Shown: positions 35,871 through 45,513 of the stretch, one piece after another
Layout: every line of letters starts with the position of its first letter
Position numbering within the stretch: the stretch's first letter is position 1
NCBI GenBank assembly: GCA_963682055.1
Contig: OY821745.1
Location: 22,813,342 to 22,877,341 of the forward strand
DNA: 64,000 bases
Source: Primula veris
Taxonomy: Eukaryota; Streptophyta; Magnoliopsida; Ericales; Primulaceae
Reading direction: 5' to 3'
Notes under the pieces: generated by a model
The model's input: the letters and a program-made list of their open reading frames with translations, nothing else
What the model was told of the DNA's origin: nothing
Databases searched by the model: none
Made by a program: the position numbers and the translations under genes

Positions 35871-37546
35871 AATCAGGCCTCGTCCTCATCGGCTCCGTCC
35901 TCATCCACCTCCTCGTCATAAAGGGCCCGGGGGGATAGGGGAACCACTGCCGGGATGGGAGCCTCAGGGGTGGGAACAATAATGTTCTCTATTCGTCACA
36001 CTGGATGCTCAGGCCCCGCTCTCATGAAAGAGGCCGCCTCAGTCCAGCCTTCGACGTAGAAGGAATTGAAATCCTTCTGTGTCTCAAGGGCCACAGCTGC
36101 CCTCACCTCAGCTTTGGCGGACTGAACAGCGGCCCTCACCCTCTCAGCCACGGCCACCTCCGCCTTCCGTGTCGCATCCTTCAAGGCCGCGATCTCAGCT
36201 TCGGCTCGATTCTCAGCTTCGGCTTTTGCCTGCGAGGCTTCGACTCTTCGAGCTTCAATAGAAGCATTGAGGGCCTCGGCTTGCTCCGCCCTTGCATGGG
36301 CCTCCTTCGCCTACTTGGCGCTGACCTCGGTCTTCGTGGCCCATGACCTCGCCAGTTGGGCCTGATGATACACGCATTGGTTCATCATCAGGAAGCCCTA
36401 CAAGAAGAAAACCAACACTTAGCCAAATTTAAGTGAATTAAATCAAAACACAAAAATCACACAAGGGAAAATAGCAATGTACCTGAGGGATCATGGCCAT
36501 GGCTGACGCCATAGAAGACGCAAGGTCATGACCGTGATGGTCTGCCTCGATGCTCTGTTATTGAAGCGCAGCGAGAGCAAGCATCCCGGCAGAGGGATGA
36601 GCCTCCATGATGCTCTTTACCCCGGTGGCCGCCTTCACCTCCTCAGGGGTTTGGAACGGCATCCTGTGCATCCCGGGGGTTGGGGGAGCGGAGCTCGAGC
36701 CTCGATTGGAGGCGCTTGGCAACAGATCCTCCATCGGGGGGGGGGGGGGGGGGGGGGGGGTACCGGACGCCACACGCTCATCCATGACCACTATAGGCTG
36801 GTCCGTGGCAACCACATTCTCACTCGGCCCGGGTCCCATGTGATCGACCCCTACCCTGGTCACAACACCGGTTGAGTCGCCGGTCCGGGTCTTCTTAGCC
36901 TCACGGAGGGCTTTCGCCTCCTCCAACTTCCTTTTTCTCCCTTCCTCGGCTTGAGCCTTGCGGGCGATCCGGTCCCGCCTTGTTTGCTCCGCCAAAACCC
37001 TCAAGGCCTCAGCCTCGGCATCAGCGGGAGACGTCCTCCCAGTCTCGACGGTCACATCCTCCTCACCCACCCTGACGCCTGCCTCACCCTCCTCAGCACC
37101 CCCTTCCTCCTCCTCCCCCTCCTTGTCGGAGCGAACCACCTACGTAAGCAAACCCCACACAAACCGGAGTTAGAAACATTAAGAAAATTTTGGTTAAGTA
37201 CAAAACTCAAATCAAAGAAGAATGAAGGATAGCTTACCCTTGTCCGCGAAGTGCCCAGGTTCGTCCCGGTAGGGGGTACCTCAGGCGAGCTATACTCTAA
37301 GTGGAAAGAGCCCCCTGCGTTGGGCTCCCTAGAGCGCAGGGGAAGGGCCTCAAGCAGTGGCTTCCCCCACTGGTCAATGTAATTCATGGTCCCCCTCGGC
37401 CCCTTTCGATAATGGACCGTAGTACCGTCCGGTCGGGACTCATAGAAGACTCCGGCCGTTTCAGTGTCGGGGAAGTCCCTTCCTGGCACGGGCTTCGCCT
37501 TACGACTCGGCTTCGCTATCTTCTCCACGGGCTTCTCCACGGCCTC

Positions 37547-37836
37547 TGTGACGACCCAGATTTCCCGGAAGGAAATTCTGTGGTGCGGTGTTGTGCGTCA
37601 GTCCCAGATCGCCCAGATATGAGAGTACTCGTGTGGTATATGAGCTTAAAGATCCATTTCCTATTAACAAGGCCTTTTAAAACCGTGCAGCACAATAGCG
37701 AGGACGGAACTCCATAGTTAAGCATGCTTAACTTGGAGTAGTACCAGGATGGGTGACCACCCTGGGAAGTTATGCCAAAGCGGACAATATTGTGATACGG
37801 GCGTGACGGTTCGGTCCGTGGGGCCGGGTCATTACA
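37547..37836 (+). mobile_element. Cassandra-type TRIM solo LTR
   Basis: 290 bp, TGTGACGACCC to GGGTCATTACA, with a perfect 5-bp duplication GCCTC at 37542-37546 and 37837-37841. It contains a 5S rRNA-like region, the hallmark of Cassandra terminal-repeat retrotransposons in miniature. No internal domain or second LTR is present, so it is a solo LTR. It disrupts an exon of the Gypsy antisense gene: the frame reads through if one GCCTC and the insert are ignored. Confidence 0.9.
37681..37790 (+). ncRNA. 5S rRNA-like domain inside the Cassandra LTR
   Basis: It matches plant 5S RNA at AACTCC, AGTTAAGC, TGCTT, AGTAGTACCAGGATGGGTGACC and CTGGGAAGT. It therefore keeps the polymerase III internal control region (A box about 37716-37730, intermediate element and C box about 37737-37757). 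The first third is poorly conserved. It is not a ribosomal gene. Confidence 0.82.
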
Positions 37837-38864
37837 GCCTCAGTCTCTTTAGGCACCTTAGGTGGAAAAGTGGACTCCAAGCCCTTCTTTTTCTCCCACC
37901 TATCCCGGGAATATCCCACGGGTTAGAAGGTCCTCCGGGGCCAGAGGAAGTCGTTCCCCTTGCAGGAAGTGGGGGAATTGCACGTCAGCAGACGCTCCGC
38001 ATCACGCGCGCCCACGTCGGTTCCGTCTGGGCCCCACCAGTTGAGGGTCACTTCCATCGACCTGACGTTCGCCTCGCCCAGGCCCCATAGCATCAGGTTC
38101 ACCGTGGCCTTATGCTCATTGGTACTGAGCACCTTCCCCGGCCTCGTTGGGAACACGAGATCGTCTCGGAGCAGCCAGTTGCCCTCCACGACTAACACAT
38201 CTTGCGTATAACCCCGATTTGAGTCGGAGTTACCTGTGATCAGCTGATTGTAGGCCCGACATCACAGGTACGGCTGCCTGCTCTTGGCCTGAGAGCCGGG
38301 CTCGCTCTGTAAGAACTCGTAGCACGCAAGAGGCTCATTCAACCCCAGAGGCTCCGGCAGGGCCGAGCCCAATAGAATATTAAGAGCCTCCATCTCAACA
38401 CAGACCCGATGTGCCTGCAGAGGCCACTGGCAGTAGCTCCGGGATGAGGAGGTGGGTGCCCCCATATAAAAGATTGGAGAGGGAGAGAGTCACCATGCTC
38501 TTGGGATCCGACACGATCACGTTCACTTCATCCGCACTCTGACATTTCCGAAGTCGGAACTCGTCGCCAATCCCGCATAACTGTTGGAACTCTCCCAGAT
38601 CAGTCTCGTGCATCCTCACCATAATACTGTGGTCACTGACGTCCAGGGTCAGGACCGGGTCAATCACCATAGCCTGAAAAGGCAGGACGTTCGCATTCAC
38701 GGCCAGACGACTCGGTCTAGGGGCAACCATCGGGCCTTTGCCGGCTTCATGAACGATAACAATGGTCAAAAATTTGTGAAGTGTGGAAAAGGAATAAGAA
38801 AATTTGGGTTGCTGTAAAAATCTAGAGAGAAAAATAGAGTGTGAATGAAATTTTTCACTGGGGG

Positions 38865-38872
38865 TATTTATA
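38865..38872 (-). promoter_or_regulatory. TATA box of the Gypsy antisense gene
   Basis: On the minus strand this reads CTATAAATACCCCC, a strong plant TATA box, about 135 bases upstream of the first good Met at 38730. Confidence 0.6.
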
Positions 38873-39243
38873 GACTCCAACCAGAAGATGAAAAGACGCT
38901 ACGACCTACTGCACGAACTCCCACATGTAAACGCCGCCACGCAATGAGGCAGCTCCACGTGTATAGTGTGCAGAGGCCAACCGCCACATGTCACTTAACA
39001 GTCATTGACATCAATGGCATTAATGACATTGAAAAGACAGAGGCGGCGCCTCATAAAATCTTGATAGGCATGCTCCACGTGTAAGAAATCCGTACTGATT
39101 GAACACGTGTCACGAGACGGACTGTGCCGAGGCATCCCCGTGCCGCCAAGAGAACGAAATGACTGGAGCCCTCGTAAAGAAGGAAGTCTCTAGCCGGCCT
39201 TGCCTTAACGACGCCTCCGGACAGGGAGATGTTGGCGAGGGAA

Positions 39244-39945
39244 TGTCGGTATCCCCTTTTCCGGGTCCGTATCACCCCCGAAACAGTATGTCTAGGCCTC
39301 TGTCAGTCATGATTGGCGCGCTACCCCGGACCTTTACGGGCCGGGCCGTATCTATGCCGGTCTTGAGAAGTGTATCGAGTACGCTTCTTCAATTAATGTT
39401 GCTGCTCCCTGGAGGGGCCCATCAGCGTTTCATCGACGTGGTCCAATCACAGGCCACCAACTGTGAGTCCTGTTCAAGGACTGTACCCTTGTTAGAGCCT
39501 TAAATAGCCCTAACGTCGTTAGATTAGTATTTGACGGTACAGTGATCCAAGGGCTGATATGTCTCGAATGATACTATAAATATACCCACCAACACTACTT
39601 AAAAGGAAACAGAGAAACGGAGGGAGGAGAGATAAAACCAAAAGAACCCGGCCTACTTAATTCTACCCCGTTGAACCTGATACAACGCTACGTAACCGGC
39701 CCGACCTCTCTCACTCTTTATCTAAACATTCGTCTTTAGTTACTTGCGTTCTTTTCCGCCGTACTGACTTGACCGTCGGAGAGAGAAAACCTGATATCAA
39801 CTCGGGCTCCCTGTTCGTTGCTTGTGCAGGTACGACAAGAATTCGTCATCGAAGCAGACCACATCCTTACCGGACCTCTTAACGACCTCGGAGCCGACGC
39901 GAGCTGTAGAATAAGCCGAGTTTAGAAAGAAAAATAGACTCGCCA
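39244..39945 (+). repeat. Gypsy 3' LTR
   Basis: 702 bp, same ends as the 5' LTR, preceded by a purine-rich GGCGAGGGAA tract. Confidence 0.93.
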
Positions 39946-40129
39946 TTAAAGACAATCTAATATATATACAATTCAACATACAGTGTAATACACTGATGAC
40001 AGTATTCTTAAAAGATAGGCACATTTTATTATTTAAAAAAAAAAGGGATAGTAAACCATAATAAAGTTTTTTTTTAAATACCGGCCTTCATTTTTTTCAT
40101 TAAGTTACTGAAAACAAAAATTACCATTA

Positions 40130-40455
40130 GGGCGTGTTTAAAACATGAAAAATGATTTCCCGAGAAAATATTTTATTGTGTTTACTTGCATAAAAAAATC
40201 AATGAAAAAAAAAACAAAACAAAAATTGAGAGAAAACTTTGTGTGCAAAATGAGAGAAAACATTTTGCTTACAAAAATGGAAGTAAAATGAAAACAAATG
40301 AGAAAATAGTGATTAGCTCCCTCCCTCACTTCTTTTTTCTTTTCCTTTCTCCTGATTTCTCAACCTTCCAAACACATGACCGGAAAATAATTTAAAATTC
40401 ATTCTTTTTCGTTTTACATTTTTTTCCTTATTTTTTTTCCGTTTCAAACACACCC
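40130..40455. mobile_element. Tourist-like MITE (family M), copy 2
   Basis: 326 bp. Ends GGGCGTGTTTAAAAC / inverted GGGTGTGTTTGAAAC; flanks TTA at 40127-40129 and 40456-40458. Same family as 15785-27749 and 58011-58361. Confidence 0.87.
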
Positions 40456-40458
40456 TTA

Positions 40459-41076
40459 GTCTTAAGTCAACTCTCGTCCTCACTTGACCACTAAGATCAT
40501 AGAAGGGAATAATTGCTCACTGGTATTACCAGAATTCGAAATGCTCAATTTACTTTAGTCTTTAATTTTAATTTTACTAAAAATAAATTTGAGTTTCGTT
40601 TACTCATATTTATAATACATCGACTTTTTGATTCCTAATTGTATTTATTCTAGTTGAGGTGTTAGGACTGTTCCTGATTATACATATTCAACCACACTTG
40701 CATGATTTACTTTGTATACTAAAATACTAAAAAGTTTAATTAGAAGATATAATAAGTATTAAAAAAACTAACTACTTAATAAACCATATAATGATCACTT
40801 GGTAGGATTGATAATAAAATAAAATAAAACTACCAATTTTGTGTATATACATACCAGCAGTTGAGCATGTTTATAATTTCTTTAAAAAATCTTAAACTTC
40901 TCGATTAAGTAAAGGCAATTAAATGTGTCTCTTACGTGTTTCACATATTAATATTATTTTATTTATATTCCACCTTGTTATTTGGTGTCCATTTATTTAT
41001 TATATTAAAATTTTAAATGGTGTAAAAATAGAACGCTTGAAAAGGTGGTCGAATCATGTGACCATTTACATGTAAT
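40459..41076. other. AT-rich intergenic DNA
   Basis: No gene, RNA or element is recognised. Confidence 0.5.
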
Positions 41077-41971
41077 TACTACAAGAAAAGTGTCGGTATT
41101 TTGGCAAAGTAATTGTCCTTAAATTTAGCATAAAAAAATAACAACTCCTTTGTGTTGTTATACTATTGCCATGCCATCTATATATATAGCAAGAATATTT
41201 CCGATGCTTAAGTTTGTAATAGTAGTGGATGCACAATTGTTGTTTCTACCAAACCATTTTTCTAATCGGCTCTTTTTTGTTAGTCTTGATAACTATTTTG
41301 ATTGATCTTTAATTTGAAAATGTAAATACTCCCTATGAGATATCTGACTATATCCATTCCCCCTTGAAAAAGAATGAAGACTTGAGTATATAAATAAAAA
41401 TAAGTACAGGGACAATGAATGCCCGATAGGCTCTAAATTTGTTTTTTTTAGCTAAATCATGTTTGCAACGACATAGTGACGGTAGAAAGTTTGTCCCTGA
41501 ATAGCCCGTCGCTAAAATGGTGACGGCTAGGAGATGCGTCACTACTATTGGTGACGGAATACCGACGGAAAAAGCGTAACTAAATGAGCAACGAGTTGTC
41601 GCTGTATGACCGTTACAACTACGTTGCTAGTTCGTTACTACTCCGTCACGAATTTAGTTACTGTTTTCTTAAAAAAAAAATCGTCAATGTTCCATTGATG
41701 CGTCGCCAATTAAACAAAGAAACAATGAACATTTTTTAATTAAAATAATATGATATTTTAAATCATATTATTTTAATTAATAACTAATATTTAATAAAAT
41801 TACTAACAAACAATATTTCCATTAATAAAAAGATATCCAACTTGTATACAAACTTCCAAAAACTAAAATAACTATACAACTTATATACAAATTATGAAAA
41901 ACTAAAAGAACTATCTAGCATATGTACAAACTTTAAGTTTTATGATTGTATTCGACGGCCAGTGTTAACCC

Positions 41972-42142
41972 TCAATTAAGAATATTGATGACAAATTCGT
42001 TATTATCGATCCCCACTCTGTTATCTTCACCTCCGACTATTCCATCATCCATTGCATGCCCGTTTCCATCATCATAGTCTGTATCGGAAATCCTCTCGTC
42101 AACCAATCGGACGGTGTTGTCCCTCGATATCGCAACTAGAAC
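41972..42142 (-). pseudogene. Possible terminal exon of a CACTA transposase-related gene
   Basis: 57 open codons ending in a stop at 41972-41974, rich in Asp/Gly/Glu. A plausible acceptor site (TTTTAATTGCAG on the minus strand) lies at about 42199-42210. An in-frame stop precedes codon 1. It stands out from the non-coding DNA around it, but the family is not recognised. The rest of 42200-44475 shows no coding sequence, apart from a (GA)n tract at about 44213-44242. Confidence 0.3.
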
Positions 42143-44210
42143 CGGTCAGCATTTGGGAATCCAATGCATCATTTTCAACTTTCCTGTTTTCATATGACTC
42201 CTGCAATTAAAAAAAAGGTCTTAGGTGGAAGAATATAAAGTGAGAAATTTATATTTTAGATGACAATCACGTCATGTAAGACTCCTATGCCTGCATTACA
42301 AAAAATAGAATACATAAGTAGTAATACAAACTTTACACCATAAAACGCCAACAAGCAATATATATTAATATTGAAATCACACTATGTGAACGGAGTTGGA
42401 TTAAGAAAATAAAAAATTTCAAAACTAATTTTGCTTTGAATATCAAATCATCAGTCATCACTAAGTAGAAACTATACATTTAGAATTTGTAAAAACATTA
42501 TAACAAATAAAAACCCGTAACTTGTAAGATTACCTGTTGGTTATACACTCAAGTTCTCAAAAACTCACATCAATCCATCGAGTCGGGAAAAAAACTAAAC
42601 CTTAATCAACCAAAGTCAAATGGAGTGTCAAACTCTTTACCTCAGTATTTTGAACAGGAATGTCATCAAACCCTTGGTGAATTTTTTTTTTGATCTCCTA
42701 GTTTGCAATTTAAGATAGGACAAATTTGCAGACCTTTTAAAATGAGTAATGGAAAAGAATTAATTTTTATTCTAAGAATTACCAAACAATTAAGAAACCA
42801 CACCCTATTAATAGTGTTTTCTTTCAGAACCGATTAATTAGTAATCCATGTGGGACAGCTGTTATTTAAGGTGCAAAGTTGTCAGCGACGAAGCTCATAA
42901 ATAATTTAAGCAAGTGCCGTCTTAGTAACATTCAATAATTTAAGCTATAATTCTTTTTTAGATTGGACTACACTGAAATCTCAGTTTACTCCGTTAAACA
43001 TAAATTTGGTAAAACAATACTGCCTAGTTTTTTTATTAACGTAATACAACTTGACAGAAGAACCGGAGCATTTCACCACAAATATACATGTATAGAAGCA
43101 GAGCAGATGTATGCACATAATCCCTAACTCTCGAAACAATTTATAGACAAGATCGACAAATTGTTTTCAAGAGGAGAAATATTTAGAAAGATGATTTCTA
43201 AAGTTCCAAACAAATTAATAAGAGCTACGATCTCATCAATAGTTAATGATTATTCAATAACTCTGACAATAACCGAAATCAGTATTCCGGAAAAACTACC
43301 AATTGCCATGATCAGTATAAACAAATGTCTTCCAAGATCTTAATCGTAATTTTTCTATATGCAGTAACCTTTAACAAATATTCAATAACTCGATCAATAA
43401 CCTTAATCAGTTCAGTTAAATTATATATTTTACAATAATATCTAACACCCGTTCGGTCCTAGACTTGCCACAAATTTTAGTTTTTAAACAGTCCAAATCG
43501 ATTCCTAATTGAGAAGTACACGATAATAATCATTACTCTTAGTGTTACGTCACCAAAACTAAGCTGTGTTATTATCGTCTTATAATTGTATTATACATTA
43601 ACACTTACTCTTGCTTTGTTTTTTCCTATTACATAAAACATTTTTTGCTCTAATCAGCAAGACAAACCATTATTCAGTTACCTTGTGTTTAGAATCAGGT
43701 CCTAACTTTTTATCGAAAACAGTTGGCGTGTACTTTTTTTTGTTGAACTTATATCGAACAGTTGGCGTTTAAAGATTAAGGAACAATCGCATCACAAATA
43801 GAGTTAAGAGTTCAAGATTTTAAACTACAAGTATCCAAAAAAGTGCAAACAATAAGCAGATTTTTCTAAATTATAAAAGCAATATTTTGTTATTGATATT
43901 CAGTTTAGATACAAAAGATAAAACGGGTTTTCTCTTGTTGGGAATTTGTGAAAAAAGTTTCCTAACAACTAATTAACCCATATGCAATGGGAGAAAATAA
44001 TAAAATTCAATACGATAACCAAGGACATATATAACAAAAAATAGAAAACCTAAACTCCAATCAATGACCCAAATTGAGAATCCATTTAGCAATTAAAAAG
44101 AAAACATAAATATCCAAAGGAACGAAGACAATAGATTAGAAAACAGATCATACAAGTTGATGGAAAGAGATTACCTGTGGGCATAAGAATAAACAATCAT
44201 TGATGATATG

Positions 44211-44247
<37 letters not shown>

Positions 44248-44526
44248 GGAGGGGGTATTAACCAGTAACCTGTATGAGTCGTGGGAGAAGTGGGACTATT
44301 GACTTATTTTGTCTACTGTAAATTTATGTATTTTGTAAATTTTATTTAGTATCAAAAGAAACTGACTTCTAGATTTGGAATAAAATAATGAGACACCAGG
44401 CAGTTTACCATTTACACTATAGACGTCCAAATGTTAAAAAAATGAAAAAATTAGTGATATTTAGTCTAAAGTCTTGAACGAATTGAGGTGCATTTAAAAT
44501 ACTACAGTTTTTCTTTAAAAACGCAT

Positions 44527-44671
44527 AAACCGTAAATTAAATCTACGGTTTACAGTGATTAACTGTAAACCGTAGATTTAATCTACGGTTTGTATTCATT
44601 TGATCCAAACCGTAGATTAAATCTACGGTTTACAGTTAATCACTGTAAACCGTAGATTTAATCTACGGTCT
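44527..44671. repeat. Left palindrome array of the MULE
   Basis: Four palindromes with core CCGTAGATTTAATCTACGG (or its TTAAAT version) start at 44527, 44567, 44607 and 44647, an exact 40-bp period. The spacers of pairs 1-2 and 3-4 are themselves inverted repeats (ACAGT...ACTGT). The whole array can therefore fold into large cruciforms. The first copy has one mismatch. Confidence 0.95.
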
Positions 44672-45513
44672 GTGTGTTTTTCAGATTATTTGCTTTAAAA
44701 ATTAAAATTAAAAATCTAATAATTAAAATTAAAATACTGAATGCCTTATTAAAATATTTTTTTCAAATTAAATATGATTTTTTTAATAAAAAAACTAAAT
44801 GTCTTATTTTTAAAATTTTACATAAATAAATTACCAATATTCTAACAAACTCTCAAAATTTACACAAAATTTACCAAAAAAAAGTTGTTTTGATAAATTT
44901 TACAATTTTGGTTCATGTTATATTTTTGTCAATTGTATAAGTTTATATTTATTGAATGATTAACTAAATTGTCAATTTTTGAGAAGTTTTTTTATTTGGT
45001 TTTAAACACTTGTATAACGCAATATGAAACATTAACTAAGTCGTCAATTTGGAGTCAATAATCAGTTTTTTATTTTTAATTTTATGTAAATTACTCTTTT
45101 TACATAAATTAAAATTCTAATAATTAAAATTAAAATACTGAATATTTGTTTCAAATTAAACATGATTTGTTTTTTAATAAAAAAACTAAATGCGTTTTTT
45201 TAAAATTATACATAAAATAAATTACCAATATTATAACAATCTCTCAATTTTTTTGAAGTTTTTTTGGTTTGTTTTTAACACTTGTATAACGCAATATGAA
45301 ACATTAACTAAGTCGTCAATTTGGTGTCAATCGACAATTTTCTTGAATGAAACAATCATAAATTATATAAATTTCATAAAATAAATTAACTCAATATGCA
45401 AACATGAACTAAATTTCATAAAACAAATTTATTAAACATTTGTTTACATCATATAAATTTACAACAACTTGAAAAAAATAGTATTTTACATAAAATTAAA
45501 AATAAAAAACTGA

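Larger units (their letters stand above)
35873..38730 (-). pseudogene. Spliced antisense gene of the Gypsy element, interrupted by a Cassandra LTR
   Basis: The minus strand carries a discontinuous gene opposite to gag-pol. It starts near Met 38730 about 135 bases after a TATA box. Visible parts: an N-terminal block (38730-38260, frame change at about 38400), a block at 38195-37920, a segment at about 37880-37240 split by the 37547-37836 insertion, an acidic/proline-rich exon (37141-36490), and an alanine-rich coiled-coil C-terminal exon (about 36395-35873). Introns with GT-AG borders lie at about 37240-37142 and 36481-36396. In-frame stops (about 36558, 36312, 35996) and the frame change inactivate it. 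Grande/Tat elements are known to carry antisense genes of unknown role; no enzymatic motif is seen. Confidence 0.68.
30122..39945 (+). mobile_element. Tat/Grande-like Ty3/Gypsy retrotransposon
   Basis: LTRs lie at 30122-30822 and 39244-39945 (TGTCGGTATCC...CTCGCCA). Flanks are GTAAA (30117-30121) and TTAAA (39946-39950), a probable 5-bp duplication with one change. The primer site TGGCGCCATCTGTGGGAA (30825-30842) is the type used by plant Tat-group elements. It is much more GC-rich than its surroundings. The coding order gag, protease, RT, integrase, followed by a long 3' region with a spliced antisense gene, fits the Grande/Tat lineage. Frameshifts, a nonsense codon and a deletion of RT/RNase H disable it. 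Confidence 0.92.

Noticed and set aside
36528..36875. Plus-strand open frames in the Gypsy 3' region
   Set aside because: Shadows of the antisense exon on the minus strand; glycine runs come from the poly-G tract.
37681..37790. A genuine 5S rRNA gene
   Set aside because: The 5' third is poorly matched and it sits inside a 290-bp LTR with target duplication, so it is the Cassandra-type 5S-derived domain.
44527..44671. CRISPR-like regular repeats (also 48984-49092, 53432-53577 and 35140-35612)
   Set aside because: The 40-bp units are palindromes with near-constant spacers, lie in plant transposons, and have no cas genes; the 95-bp units have no variable spacers.
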